Assembly (NCBI GenBank): GCA_030706405.1
Contig: JAUZOO010000005.1
Coordinates: forward strand, 1 to 64,000
DNA length: 64,000 bases
Direction of reading: 5' to 3'
Origin: Bacteroidota bacterium
Lineage (GTDB): Bacteria > Bacteroidota > Bacteroidia > Bacteroidales > JAAUTT01
A program made the translations under genes and the position numbers. The notes beneath the pieces are model-generated. The model searched no databases, had not been told where the DNA came from, and worked only from the letters and a program-made list of their open reading frames with translations. Below, piece by piece: positions 7,903 through 17,289 of this stretch; position 1 is the first letter of the stretch; each line of letters begins with the position of its first letter.

Positions 7903-10497
7903 ATGAAAGCTATTCTTAACAAAATCAAATTTTTACTCGGAAACAAAACAACCTGGCAAATCATCCTTGCCCTGTTTATGCTGGTGTTATGCGTTTATTT
8001 TATCAAGAATGAACACCTCGAACTTCAGAAAATTCAACAAACACTGGGAACTGCAAGACCCGGATTTATCATTCTGGGCATATTGCTGACCATTGTCTAC
8101 ATCTTACTCCAGGCCTGGATGTATGTCGAAAGCTTTAAAGCCACCGAGTCGTCCATTCCCTTGTCAACCGCCATCAAATTATTCCTGAAACGAAATCTTG
8201 TAAGCGTTTTTTTACCGGCAGGCGGATTCTCCTCGCTGGCCTTCTTTAACAAGGAACTGCATCAGAAACAAATTACCAACACCCAGATTTATTTTGCCTC
8301 CTACCTCTATGGACTTTGCGGACTGGCCACAGTGATCGTGGTGGCTGTTCCTACCTTATTATATATGGTATATAAAAGCAGCCTGTCGGCAAACGAAATA
8401 ATTGCGTTTGTCTTTCTGCTGATATTGGTTTCGGCCATGTCGTGGGCGGCCTGGTCTATTATCAAAAAAGGATTCCTTCATAAACTGATCTTAAAGCACA
8501 GCCCCAATATTGCTATCTTGCTCGACGATATTAATGCCACCTCGTTTAACAAAAAACATTTTATTAATACGCTATTAATATCGATGCTCATAGAGCTGGT
8601 AGGAATTGCCCATATTTATGTTGCAATATTGGCCTTGGGGCAGCAGCCATCGCTCGAATTAGCAATTGTTGCCTATGTGGTAATGGTAATATTGCTGATT
8701 GCATCGCCATTTTTGCGGGGGCTTGGGGCTATCGAAATCTCGATGGCGTATGCGTTCGTTCAATATGGTTACCCCACAGTAGTGGCGGCTACGGTTACAC
8801 TGCTGTTCCGTTTTTTCGAATTCTGGTTACCATTGTTTGCTGGCGTTTTCAGCTTTTTTTCCAAAAAGGAGAGCATACTGTACCGCATTTTACCCACAAT
8901 CATAATCCTCTCGCTGGGACTCATCAACGTCCTGTCGGCACTTACGCCCTCTATCCCCACAAGGTTAAGAATGCTCGAAGATATTTTCCCACTCGGAATT
9001 GTAGAGGTTTCAAGTCACCTGGTATTACTGTTCGGGATTATTCTGTGCCTGGTATCTTATTATTTGCTGATTGGTTCGCGCAATGCCTGGTGGCTGGCCA
9101 TCATCCTCAGCGGTTTTTCGGCAATCGGACATTTGCTCAAAGGTGTGGATTACGAAGAAGCAATTTTTGCATCCGTATCATTCCTCTCGCTGATTGTAGC
9201 GCGCGATTATTATTATTTTAAACCCAACCCCCATTTTCAAAAGAAGAACCTGCCCAATATCCTGATGGTATTCACGGCTTCGTTTCTCTATGCGCTGATA
9301 GGATTTTACTTTCTCGAAAAACGCCATCTCGGAGTTGATTACAGCATGAAGGAGTCGCTCGAAACTGTACTCAAAATGTATTTTACGTTTGACAATCCTT
9401 TTCCCTTCACCAAATTTGGGAAATTGTTTATCGAATCGGTTTACCTTAGCGAAGTAGTCGTTGTTTCGTATATCATTTATATTTTCCTTCATCCCTACAC
9501 CCACCCTATTCCAAAACAATCGGAATTGCATTCAAAAGCCGACGAGTTACTAAAACAATATGGTCAGTCGCCGCTCGACTACTTTAAAACCTATCCCGAT
9601 AAACAAATTTTCCTTTCGGAAGCTGTTAACGGATTTGTTTCGTTCAAAACCTCGGGAAAATACGCCGTAGTACTTGAAAACCCTGTATGCAGCGACGATC
9701 AGGACCTCATTACCCTCATTACCGAATTCGACCTGTTTTGCCGTAAAGCGGGGCTCATCAGCATTTACTATCGAATCCCGGAGGTGTCGCGAAATCTATA
9801 TCAGGATCTCCGCAAGCGCACCTTGCTGATTGGCCAGGAAGCTCGCGTTGATATCGAATCGTTTACCCTTTCGGGCAAAGACATGAAGTCGATCCGCAAT
9901 GCCCTCAATAAAATTGAAGCCTCGGGTTGTTTCCTGAAGATTTACGAACCTCCGCTTAAGTCGGGGCTTGTACAAAAACTCCAACAAGTATCGGACGAAT
10001 GGTTAAAATCTAACGAACGGGAAGAAGTAGGATTTTCGCAAGGTATATTTAATCCTGCCGAGATTAAAAACCAGATGGTGTTTACCGTTGAAAACAACGA
10101 CGAAAAAGTACTCGCATTTTTAAATATCATCCCCGATTTTACCCCCAATGAAGTTACTTATGATCTGGTTCGCATGTCCGATGATGCCCCTAACGGCGTA
10201 ATTGATTATTTACTGGTTAATATTTTTACCCATTTTAAAGAAAAAGGAATTCGTTATGTTAACCTTGGACTTGTACCGTTGGCGGGAATAGAAAAAGCCG
10301 AAAACATTACCGAACGGGTACTTAAATTTGCCTACGAAAACATCAAAAACTTTAACCATTACCGCGGACTACGCGAGTACAAAGAAAAATTCTGTCCCGA
10401 ATGGTCCAATAAATACATCGCCTACTCCTCCGACTTTGAACTGGTCATGCTGCCCAATATTCTGAAAGACATCGGACGTATGGATGACTTGGAGTAA
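7903..10497 (+). CDS. mprF: MprF-like phosphatidylglycerol aminoacyltransferase/flippase
   Basis: A bifunctional membrane protein expected to add an amino acid (lysine in the classic enzyme) from aminoacyl-tRNA to phosphatidylglycerol and flip the product outward, lowering surface charge and giving cationic-peptide resistance. The 864 residues match full-length MprF. Roughly residues 1-530 are repeated hydrophobic helices (UPF0104-like flippase plus additional helices). About 540-864 is the soluble DUF2156/GNAT-like transferase, with features such as FVSFKTSGKYAVVLENPVC and YRGLREYKEKFCPEWSNKYI near the end. It is transcribed away from the GH8-synthase operon and ends before a terminator. In Gram-negatives the transferred amino acid can differ (Lys, Ala, or ornithine in related enzymes), and this cannot be read from sequence. 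Confidence 0.88.
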   Translation: MKAILNKIKFLLGNKTTWQIILALFMLVLCVYFIKNEHLELQKIQQTLGTARPGFIILGILLTIVYILLQAWMYVESFKATESSIPLSTAIKLFLKRNLVSVFLPAGGFSSLAFFNKELHQKQITNTQIYFASYLYGLCGLATVIVVAVPTLLYMVYKSSLSANEIIAFVFLLILVSAMSWAAWSIIKKGFLHKLILKHSPNIAILLDDINATSFNKKHFINTLLISMLIELVGIAHIYVAILALGQQPSLELAIVAYVVMVILLIASPFLRGLGAIEISMAYAFVQYGYPTVVAATVTLLFRFFEFWLPLFAGVFSFFSKKESILYRILPTIIILSLGLINVLSALTPSIPTRLRMLEDIFPLGIVEVSSHLVLLFGIILCLVSYYLLIGSRNAWWLAIILSGFSAIGHLLKGVDYEEAIFASVSFLSLIVARDYYYFKPNPHFQKKNLPNILMVFTASFLYALIGFYFLEKRHLGVDYSMKESLETVLKMYFTFDNPFPFTKFGKLFIESVYLSEVVVVSYIIYIFLHPYTHPIPKQSELHSKADELLKQYGQSPLDYFKTYPDKQIFLSEAVNGFVSFKTSGKYAVVLENPVCSDDQDLITLITEFDLFCRKAGLISIYYRIPEVSRNLYQDLRKRTLLIGQEARVDIESFTLSGKDMKSIRNALNKIEASGCFLKIYEPPLKSGLVQKLQQVSDEWLKSNEREEVGFSQGIFNPAEIKNQMVFTVENNDEKVLAFLNIIPDFTPNEVTYDLVRMSDDAPNGVIDYLLVNIFTHFKEKGIRYVNLGLVPLAGIEKAENITERVLKFAYENIKNFNHYRGLREYKEKFCPEWSNKYIAYSSDFELVMLPNILKDIGRMDDLE

Positions 10498-10520
10498 CAT
10501 AAACCTCGCCCTCCTTCCTA

Positions 10521-10548
10521 AGCCTTGACCATTGGTCAGGGCTTTTTG
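10521..10548 (+). terminator. Intrinsic terminator after mprF
   Basis: AGCCTTGACC (10521-10530) pairs with GGTCAGGGCT (10533-10542) across a short ATT-type loop, with one G-T wobble, and is followed by a T-run. Confidence 0.75.
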
Positions 10549-10758
10549 TTTAATTAAACAAAAGCTAAAAAATATTTCAACAAATTACCTTTTCATAATA
10601 ATAAATAAGCAGTTTCCCCGTTTAATAAATAAAAAGAAAATCTAAACTCCACGAGAGTCTAAGCAACAATTAAGGAACCGGGGTTTATGCCTCAAGACAA
10701 TCTGTTCAAAGAGTATTAAAACAACGAATTTCAATACTAACCCTTAATTCATACCGCT

Positions 10759-11559
10759 ATGGCTACTAAAATTAACATCTACAATGAAGAATGGTGCGAC
10801 ATGGTATTCGATGGTAAAAACAAAGAATACGGAGCCTTTGCCCTTCGCACCCACAACGACCAGACCCGAACCAAGGCTTTATTTATCACCATCTCGCTGA
10901 CAACAGTGCTGGCTGCAGGAACTCTGCTAAATCAAAAAAGCCACACCCAGGCAAGCGATGAACTTAATGGTAAAATGAAGCTTATCAACGTCACGCTGGA
11001 ACAGCCCAAGACTGAGCCTCTCGACATCGTGGCTCCTCCTCCTCTTCCTACGAAGCCAACTATCCAATATTCACAATACGAAGTCAGCAACAAAGAATTT
11101 GTCGACGACCTGCCAACCCAGGATCAATTACTTGCTTCCCATGCTGTAATTGCTTACAAAACCCAGGATGGAGATGAAAACGGAGCTGTTGAAGATCTCA
11201 GACCAATAAAAGCTGCTGTTGGAGACGAACCGGCTGAAAATACATTCATTAGTGCAGAACAGATGCCCCAATTTCCCGGCGGAATGGAAGCTATGCAGAA
11301 ATTCCTTCAGGAAAACCTGAAATATCCGCCCACAGCCAGTGAAATGGGAATAGCCGGCAAGGTTTACGTCAGTTTTGTGGTGGACAAAACCGGAACCATC
11401 AATAATATTAAAATTGTTAGAGGCATTGGCGGAGGCTGCGACGAAGAAGCTGTACGCGTTATTAAGATGATGGGCAAATGGACTCCGGGCAAACAAAACG
11501 GCCACCCGGTATCAGTATTCTTTACCCTTCCGGTGACATTCGCTCTTTCAAACCAATAA
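10759..11559 (+). CDS. TonB-family energy transducer
   Basis: This links the proton motive force (through ExbB/ExbD) to outer-membrane TonB-dependent receptors. The 266 residues show the Bacteroidota layout: a cytoplasmic start with DGKNKEYGAFALR (about 18-30), one membrane segment (about 40-58), a proline-containing periplasmic linker (PPPLPTKPTIQYSQYE region), and a C-terminal TonB domain beginning at QMPQFPGGMEAMQKFL with YPPTASEMGIAGKVYVSFVVD, ending in VSVFFTLPVTFAL. No exbB/exbD lies next to it; it is a single gene with its own 200-base upstream gap and its own terminator. Which receptor it serves cannot be told. Confidence 0.9.
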   Translation: MATKINIYNEEWCDMVFDGKNKEYGAFALRTHNDQTRTKALFITISLTTVLAAGTLLNQKSHTQASDELNGKMKLINVTLEQPKTEPLDIVAPPPLPTKPTIQYSQYEVSNKEFVDDLPTQDQLLASHAVIAYKTQDGDENGAVEDLRPIKAAVGDEPAENTFISAEQMPQFPGGMEAMQKFLQENLKYPPTASEMGIAGKVYVSFVVDKTGTINNIKIVRGIGGGCDEEAVRVIKMMGKWTPGKQNGHPVSVFFTLPVTFALSNQ

Positions 11560-11578
11560 ATGTCTCATCTGAAATAAA

Positions 11579-11619
11579 AGCGCGGAGTTGCAATAAATCT
11601 TGCAGCTCCGCGCTTTTTT
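11579..11619 (+). terminator. Strong intrinsic terminator after tonB
   Basis: AGCGCGGAGTTGCA (11579-11592) pairs with TGCAGCTCCGCGCT (11601-11614), one mismatch, followed by TTTTT. It also marks the boundary between core sequence and the AT-rich accessory stretch. Confidence 0.9.
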
Positions 11620-11670
11620 ATATCTCCATTATTGAAAGACTTTACGTTTTAACAATAAGTTGAATTGTTT

Positions 11671-11713
11671 AATCCGCTTAGCATCCTGTCTTATAGATTC
11701 CGCTCGGCAGAGG
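11671..11713. repeat. Intergenic repeat R1, partial copy 1
   Basis: AATCCGCTTAGCATCCTGTC plus ATAGATTCCGCTC match the right half of the R1 repeat that recurs at 18.5, 19.2, 19.8, 20.4, 20.9 and 21.8 kb. It lies just past the 3' end of the leftward reductase gene. Confidence 0.6.
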
Positions 11714-11719
11714 TAAGAC

Positions 11720-12274
11720 TCATTTCTTTGTCGATTCATAGTATAGAGCCACTACACCACAACCCAATGTTTTTGTTTTTAAAAGTTTAAGATTAACTCT
11801 ATCCTTGATGTTTTTAAATAATGGCAAACCCGTTCCTAAAACAATTGGCTGAACGCAAAGCTGGTATTCATCAATTAATCCGAGTTGAGTTAGTGCTACT
11901 ATTAAACTCGGGCTGCCAACTAAAATGCTTTTGCCCGCTCGTTGCTTGAGCTCTAAAATTTCATCTTTAATGATTTCCCTTTTCAATTTTGTATTTTTCC
12001 AATCAACATTTCTCATTGTGCGGGAAAAAACAATCTTTGAAATATTATCTATTAGTCCTGCAAATTCATCCATTGGCTTGTTTCCAGTAGGCTTTTTTAC
12101 TACAGATGGCCAATAACTTTCCATAAGTTGGTATGTTATCCGTCCGTATATAAGAGTGTCTGCATTGCTTAATAACTCATTATAATGTTGATGTATTTCT
12201 TCATCTGCAATCATTGCTGTGTGATCGCAAAATCCATCAAGAGTCATATTCATTGTTGCAATTACTTTTCTCAT
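11720..12274 (-). CDS. Dihydrofolate reductase-family protein (RibD-C-like)
   Basis: A 184-residue NADPH-binding-type reductase of the RibD C-terminal/DHFR superfamily. It starts MRKVIATMNMTLDGFCDH, the family's usual N-terminus. It continues with DTLIYGRITYQLM (cofactor-binding GRxT), SKIVFSRTM, LKQRAGKSILVGSP (the glycine-rich strand) and LIDEYQLCVQPIVLGTGLPLF. Such proteins (YyaP/YwjB-like) are common mobile cassette genes; true folate reductase activity is not implied. It lies 63 bases downstream of the YCII gene on the same strand and is followed by an R1 repeat half. Confidence 0.8.
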   Translation of the reverse strand: MRKVIATMNMTLDGFCDHTAMIADEEIHQHYNELLSNADTLIYGRITYQLMESYWPSVVKKPTGNKPMDEFAGLIDNISKIVFSRTMRNVDWKNTKLKREIIKDEILELKQRAGKSILVGSPSLIVALTQLGLIDEYQLCVQPIVLGTGLPLFKNIKDRVNLKLLKTKTLGCGVVALYYESTKK

Positions 12275-12337
12275 ATTTTGCCTTATTAGTAATTGTTTTT
12301 CTGTTTGTTTCCTGCAGAATCCTTCACATTGGATTTT

Positions 12338-12721
12338 CTATTTACTAATTGGATAAACAAAACCTGTTTCAACCTCTTTTGTTTTAATTGGTCTAACTTC
12401 AATTGTGGCCGAAGGAACATATCCAAATTCGGGATTATCCTTTGCGATTTTAATTGCTTCCTCCAGGTCAGTGGCTAATATATGATAATATCCTACATGC
12501 GTTTCTTGGTCAACTGTAATATCCTTTTCTATCCAGCCATTACCAGTCTTTTTAAGAACCACACCTTCCCGAACAATTGGTTGTGCCGCAATTAATTTGT
12601 TTTCCCTTTTAAGGTTTCCAATATAAACTTCGCATTGTTTAATAAATGCCAGGTGCTGATCCTCCGTTAGAGATTTCTTAGCATCTTTTTCGTTTCGGAT
12701 GTAGAACATAAATTCTTTCAT
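12338..12721 (-). CDS. YCII-related (DGPF) domain protein
   Basis: A 127-residue protein starting MKEFMFYIRNEKD. Its core LAFIKQCEVYIGNLKRENKLIAAQPI followed by VGYYHILATDLEEAIKIAKDNP is typical of the YCII/DGPF ferredoxin-like fold. The family's role is poorly known; members occur alone or next to sigma factors. Here the only close neighbour is the DHFR-like gene, 63 bases downstream. No catalytic residue can be assigned with confidence. Confidence 0.75.
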   Translation of the reverse strand: MKEFMFYIRNEKDAKKSLTEDQHLAFIKQCEVYIGNLKRENKLIAAQPIVREGVVLKKTGNGWIEKDITVDQETHVGYYHILATDLEEAIKIAKDNPEFGYVPSATIEVRPIKTKEVETGFVYPISK

Positions 12722-13156
12722 TTCCGTAGTTTTTTAAGAACAAACAATTAAAATATCGTTATGTTTTAGTCGACGAGACTTTTGGCAATGACCGTCAACA
12801 TCATCGTAAACTCAATACTGCATGTTATTTCTTATTAGTTCCAACTTTTTGAAATTAATTGAAGTTGCTGTTTTTTAACATCGGTTTAATTTTTCAATAT
12901 AAAAAGAACGCGGGCTTTAGGGCAAAAGAACTTGTATTTTTATGGTTATCTTAAAATTAAAAGTCTAATTTTAACTAATATACTAACCAAAATATATATT
13001 TTTTGTTTCTGTTAAAACCAATTATTGATTCTGAAAAAGGTAGTTACCATATTTTCATTGATTCATTTGTTGTTAAATGAATAGACAGCATGGTACTTTA
13101 TAAAGTAGCTGTTTTGCTGTACTTATTTCATTGTACCATTTATCATTCATAATAAT
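12722..13156. other. Gap with R1-like fragment and hairpins
   Basis: No gene is seen. ACTCAATACTGCATGTTATTT with CTTATTAGTTCC (about 12810-12840) resembles the left half of repeat R1 and the repeat near 26.63 kb. The remaining sequence is very AT-rich, and several palindromes crowd the 120 bases before the copper-barrel gene (listed separately). Confidence 0.5.
13041..13139 (+). promoter_or_regulatory. Cluster of palindromes before the copper-type operon
   Basis: The cluster contains GGTAGTTACC (about 13041-13050), ATTCATTTGTTGTTAAATGAAT (about 13060-13081), ATGGTAC (13090-13096) pairing with GTACCAT (13133-13139), and TACTTTATAAAGTA (13094-13107). All lie within 120 bases of the ATG at 13157. 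They could be operator sites for a metal-responsive regulator or simply folded leader RNA; no regulator gene is adjacent. Confidence 0.35.
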
Positions 13157-14212
13157 ATGAAGAGATTACTCTTTCTTTTATTTGGCATGCTTTGTTACTG
13201 TGTAAACACATTCAGTCAATGCGATTCAATGAGTTGTCGGAGCATAAATGAGATTGACATAAATCCAGCTTCCATTTTAGACGGCTATCAGCATAAAGCT
13301 AAGATGTGGATGTTCGCTTACAATTATATGAACTCAGTTATGCAAAATAATTATTCCGGTACAGCCAAAATCGTTGACCAGGCAATTTTTGAGAAATATA
13401 TAATGTCACCAGCAACCATGCGTATGGATATGCACATGCTAATGGGCAGGTACAACGTTTCTAATAAGTTCTCTCTGATGGTTATGGTCAATTATTTATA
13501 TATGAATATGGACATGAAAATGTTATCCGGCCAAATGAATATGAACAATATGCCGGGCATAGGTTCGTCCACAATGGATATGACTGGTACCGCTCATGGT
13601 TTCGGAGACACTAAAATTAGTGGTATGTATAATTTGTTATCAATAGCGGGGCATTCGTTAGTTGCCGATGTTGGTTTAAGCATTCCCACTGGTTCAGTTA
13701 ATAGAATGGATAAAAATAATATAACCTTTTACGGTCAAAAGCTGGTTTACAATATGCAAACAGGTTCCGGCACTTTCGATTTTATGCCCGGTATAACTTA
13801 TGTATACCGCCCAAATGCCTACGCACTTGGTGCACAGGCTATATCTGTAATTCATCCTTATTATAACTCATTGGGCTATAAGTTGGGAAATGAATTAACA
13901 GTAAACACTTGGGCTGCTTACGAATGGTGGCAAAGACTTAGTGCTTCAGTTCGTATAAATTATAATGTATCGGGACAAATTCAAGGTTATGATGCTTCGA
14001 TTCCGCCATCACTTGAACCATCTGCCGATCCTAAAAATTATGGAGGCACATTTATAAAGGGATTTATTGGTGCGGCCTATTTCTTTTATGACGATTTTTT
14101 AAAGAATAATAAAATTGCCGCCGAATTCGGCATTCCGCTATATCAAAATTTTAACGGAATTCAAGCAGCAACCAATTACAACCTAATTGTTTCATGGGCA
14201 TTAACTTTTTGA
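13157..14212 (+). CDS. Methionine-rich outer-membrane beta-barrel (copper-type)
   Basis: A 351-residue secreted protein with signal peptide (MKRLLFLLFGMLCYCVNTFSQ) and alternating aromatic strands ending in ...YNLIVSWALTF, as expected for an outer-membrane barrel. The striking feature is dense MxM sequence: MRMDMHMLMGRYN (about 93-105), YLYMNMDMKMLSGQMNMNNM (about 113-132) and STMDMTG. Such methionine pairs bind Cu(I) in many proteins. It is followed 11 bases later by an MbnP-like lipoprotein, so the two probably form one operon for copper uptake or handling. Barrel proteins of this kind next to MbnP are known from genome context; function is inferred, not shown. Confidence 0.75.
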   Translation: MKRLLFLLFGMLCYCVNTFSQCDSMSCRSINEIDINPASILDGYQHKAKMWMFAYNYMNSVMQNNYSGTAKIVDQAIFEKYIMSPATMRMDMHMLMGRYNVSNKFSLMVMVNYLYMNMDMKMLSGQMNMNNMPGIGSSTMDMTGTAHGFGDTKISGMYNLLSIAGHSLVADVGLSIPTGSVNRMDKNNITFYGQKLVYNMQTGSGTFDFMPGITYVYRPNAYALGAQAISVIHPYYNSLGYKLGNELTVNTWAAYEWWQRLSASVRINYNVSGQIQGYDASIPPSLEPSADPKNYGGTFIKGFIGAAYFFYDDFLKNNKIAAEFGIPLYQNFNGIQAATNYNLIVSWALTF

Positions 14213-14222
14213 AAATATCGAA

Positions 14223-14987
14223 ATGAAAAAGTATTTCAACATAGCATTTTTTACAATTGTTATATATCTCAGCTTTAGCTGCACCCAAAAGAACGATAAC
14301 ATCCCGGAATCTACAGGACAATTGTATTTTCATCTTCACGCCAATATCGATAATTCAGAAGTAACCAGTTATAATTCGGTAATTCAATCGGCAAATGGCC
14401 GGAAAATATCCTTAAGCCTTGCCCAGATGTATATTTCCCATATTGAACTGGTAAAGCTCGATGGCTCTCTCTATCCGGTATCAGGTAAGGTATTATTAAA
14501 AGATTTAGAAAATGAGGATTATCTCGTTGGAAATGTTCCGGCAGGGAATTACAGATCGGTGCACTTTTCTGTGGGGCTCGATTCCGTCTCCAATACCAGA
14601 ACACCTGTTGCGTCCGATACGGTTTTTAATCGTCCCGAAATGTGGTTTGCCAGCACTGCACAGCCGCAGGGTTATGTATTTTTAAATGTGCAGGGAAAAA
14701 TTGACACTACCGCAAAGGCTAATGGTTCACTTGCTCAAATGATTCCGTTTGTGTACAAAATTGGCTCCAATAAGAATATAAAAAAGGTGATAATGCCCGA
14801 CTATATTTTTACAGTATTACCCAACCATCAGGGATATGTTCATCTGCTCATCAATTATATGAGAATATTTGATGGCATTGATATACGCAAAGCTGATAAT
14901 TTATCTGTTCAAACAATGTCCGATAATTCAAATACCGTTACACAGCAAATTGTAAACAACATTCCCGGTATGTTCCGTTATGAATAA
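14223..14987 (+). CDS. MbnP-like lipoprotein
   Basis: A 254-residue lipoprotein (lipobox around LSFSCTQKND). It has the MbnP-family layout: FHLHANID near the N-terminus, ISLSLAQMYISHIELVKLDG, GNVPAGNYRSVHFSVGLDSVSN, and a WFAS-x-QPQGYVFLNVQGKID core. MbnP proteins bind copper, in the best-studied case through oxidised tryptophan made by the di-haem partner MbnH. No MbnH-like gene is present here. The gene is 11 bases after the methionine-rich barrel and presumably forms a surface/periplasmic copper pair with it. Confidence 0.75.
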   Translation: MKKYFNIAFFTIVIYLSFSCTQKNDNIPESTGQLYFHLHANIDNSEVTSYNSVIQSANGRKISLSLAQMYISHIELVKLDGSLYPVSGKVLLKDLENEDYLVGNVPAGNYRSVHFSVGLDSVSNTRTPVASDTVFNRPEMWFASTAQPQGYVFLNVQGKIDTTAKANGSLAQMIPFVYKIGSNKNIKKVIMPDYIFTVLPNHQGYVHLLINYMRIFDGIDIRKADNLSVQTMSDNSNTVTQQIVNNIPGMFRYE

Positions 14988-15029
14988 TGCTTTTTGAGCA
15001 GGACTTTTCTTAAGGACTTTTCTATAACC

Positions 15030-15173
15030 TTTAGCATTGAGTATATGCAGCGTGCGGGTGTCTGTGGCTTCTTTCTTATCCTCCGTTACCGCCTTTGCCA
15101 GCGAGCTATGAACTTAAAATTTGCTCTGAATTAAAAATCAGCAGAGCTTAACCCGCTTTTTATATATGTTGCC
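15030..15173. repeat. Intergenic repeat R2, copy 1 (attC-like)
   Basis: The ends are complementary. GAGTATATGCAGCGTGCGGG near 15038-15058 faces ACCCGC...TATATATG near 15150-15168. The centre carries GCCTTTGCCAGCGAGC and CTCTGAATTAAAAATCAG, both found again in copies at 17.75 and 22.0 kb. Outer ends are TTTAGC and GTTGCC. The 3' end of the M48 gene lies inside it. Confidence 0.65.
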
Positions 15174-17262
15174 GATTCGTTGCGTTTATAAACTTATCGC
15201 TTATCGAGTAGTTTTTTATTAGTCCTTCTTGGTACGTCAATATTTTCTTTTTCATTAAAAAATATTTTCTCGACAATAGAAACGCATAGTTATGCATTGC
15301 TGAATATAGTATGTTAAGATTATCATCAAAATACGAAACACCTCCAAAATACTCGAATGTTTGAGAAGCATATAGTTCTAATTTTTCTTTAATCTCCAAA
15401 GTGATTTCAGCCTGAACTATAGAATCTGACAATAATTGATTTATTCCATTCTTCAGCAATTCTTCCGTAGGCTTAAGTTTACTTAAGTTAGCTCTAATTT
15501 GTTCGAATGGTGTTTTTACATTTACAAATTGCAATTCATTTAAAAGTTTGGTATAAACCTCATACTTTGAATCAAATGTTTTATCAAATTCAAAGAACTC
15601 TCTATAAAGTTGTTCAAGTATTTCATGTTTGTTTTGTTTGCTCTCTTCTCTTTTGAAGTATGCATATATTTCGTTATCATTTCTTTTAATAAGCTCATTC
15701 AGTCTATCCAATTCTGGTTTGAGTTTGTCAATAAGTTTACCTGCATTTTTTCGCTTATATCGAACTCCATCGTAGTCAAAAGTTTTTATACGTAATGAGT
15801 TGTTTGAGATATTCGTTAGTGTTTGAATATCATTTTGTATTGCAATAGCAGAATAAACCAGATCAACTTTTTCGTCAGAAAACAACTTATTAAAAGTAAT
15901 TTCATCAACATTTAGCTTACTTGCGTTCAAATCAAAATCTATTGGATTCTTATTGTCGTAATAACTATTGTAGATTTTCGAAAATGAATTTGATAAGGTT
16001 TCGTGTTTATATTCTTCGAGAAGTTTGTCGGATGTAATAGTTTCTGCCTCTCCATTATAACTTATTGTCTCAAAAATCTTATCTGTTAATTGTTTTTGCA
16101 ATTTAAAAACATCAGAAAATATATGATTTGCAATACAATCAGAATTATACTCTGTTGAAAAGCCCGTTTTTTCTAATTTTTTTATCCTTTCATCTATTGT
16201 TGGATGTGAAGCCCATTGGTCTTTAATAACTAACTTGGATTTGTCGAATTTGCTTTGTTCTTCTAGCGATATATCTGGAAGGTCATTTGTAATTACAAGA
16301 CTATTTACTTCAGCAATAAAATGAATAACAGCTAATTGGTCTTTATACAAATTTTCACTTTTTTTATTTTCTGAAATTCTACTATCGTAAAAATTTAAAA
16401 CATTATTATACGAATTATCTGCCAATGCCATTCTTAACAACGATTTTTTCAAAGGTTCATAGCCTGTTACGCTTGCTGCGATTTCATCTGCATGAAATTC
16501 CATTTCTCTTGAAAGTCCCATGTAATTTTTGTTTACTACTTCATATAACTTTCTCAAAACCCACTGTATTCCCTCATTTATTTTTACCGCGATGGCAACA
16601 AATATTGAAAAATAACCACTAACATTTGCCCATCGTTGAATAAGACTTTCATAAGACTTGTTGTCAAACAGCATATTGAAGATTACCTGGTTTACATTAT
16701 AAACATAACTTCCAACTTTCATTGTTCGTTGAGAAAAATGGCCGAACTCATGTGATAATATAGCCTTTAACTCTTCTTTTGTTACAGTATTTACCAATCC
16801 TAATCCGATATTTAAATTCTTCTTTATCGGCAGAAACATACTCCAAAAGCTAGAGTCGTAGAATACTGATGCATTCACTTCAGATGATAAATAGACTTTT
16901 TTAGGAAAGCTTGTCCCTACATTATCAACAATCTCCCTAATCATTTTAAATAATTCAGGTTCTTGTTGCTCTGTTATTTCAATCAGATGCGAACGGTCTA
17001 CTTTGTGCGACTTAAAAATAAACTTCAGTAAAAAAATCAAAATCAATACTCCCAAACTCGCCAACCCTATTCCTAATGCAATTGTTGCAAACATTGGCTT
17101 AATTGCAATTAACAAAATACCACCAGCGATACACAAACCCGTTAAAAAAATAGCTAATATCAGAATTATCAAATATGTTACTGCAAAAAAACTTATTCCC
17201 AAAATTGCCTTTGCTGCTTGATTTTTAAACTCTTGTGACAGTTTAATTTCTCGTTTAATCAT
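15160..17262 (-). CDS. M48-family membrane metalloprotease with long C-terminal region
   Basis: A 700-residue zinc protease related to HtpX/Ste24-like M48 enzymes. Two or three hydrophobic segments (about 20-84) precede the peptidase domain. The zinc site is HEFGH at 171-175 (AILSHEFGHFSQ), with the third ligand E255 in MEFHADEIAAS. Residues after about 400 are charged, mostly helical and of unknown role, making this much longer than HtpX (about 290 aa). It lies 27 bases downstream of the BACON-like lipoprotein gene and may share its transcript. Its GC content is low, like the surrounding cassette-like genes. Protease identity is firm; substrates are unknown. Confidence 0.85.
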   Translation of the reverse strand: MIKREIKLSQEFKNQAAKAILGISFFAVTYLIILILAIFLTGLCIAGGILLIAIKPMFATIALGIGLASLGVLILIFLLKFIFKSHKVDRSHLIEITEQQEPELFKMIREIVDNVGTSFPKKVYLSSEVNASVFYDSSFWSMFLPIKKNLNIGLGLVNTVTKEELKAILSHEFGHFSQRTMKVGSYVYNVNQVIFNMLFDNKSYESLIQRWANVSGYFSIFVAIAVKINEGIQWVLRKLYEVVNKNYMGLSREMEFHADEIAASVTGYEPLKKSLLRMALADNSYNNVLNFYDSRISENKKSENLYKDQLAVIHFIAEVNSLVITNDLPDISLEEQSKFDKSKLVIKDQWASHPTIDERIKKLEKTGFSTEYNSDCIANHIFSDVFKLQKQLTDKIFETISYNGEAETITSDKLLEEYKHETLSNSFSKIYNSYYDNKNPIDFDLNASKLNVDEITFNKLFSDEKVDLVYSAIAIQNDIQTLTNISNNSLRIKTFDYDGVRYKRKNAGKLIDKLKPELDRLNELIKRNDNEIYAYFKREESKQNKHEILEQLYREFFEFDKTFDSKYEVYTKLLNELQFVNVKTPFEQIRANLSKLKPTEELLKNGINQLLSDSIVQAEITLEIKEKLELYASQTFEYFGGVSYFDDNLNILYSAMHNYAFLLSRKYFLMKKKILTYQEGLIKNYSISDKFINATNRQHI

Positions 17263-17289
17263 AATATTGTTTTTTTAGTCTTTGTAAAG

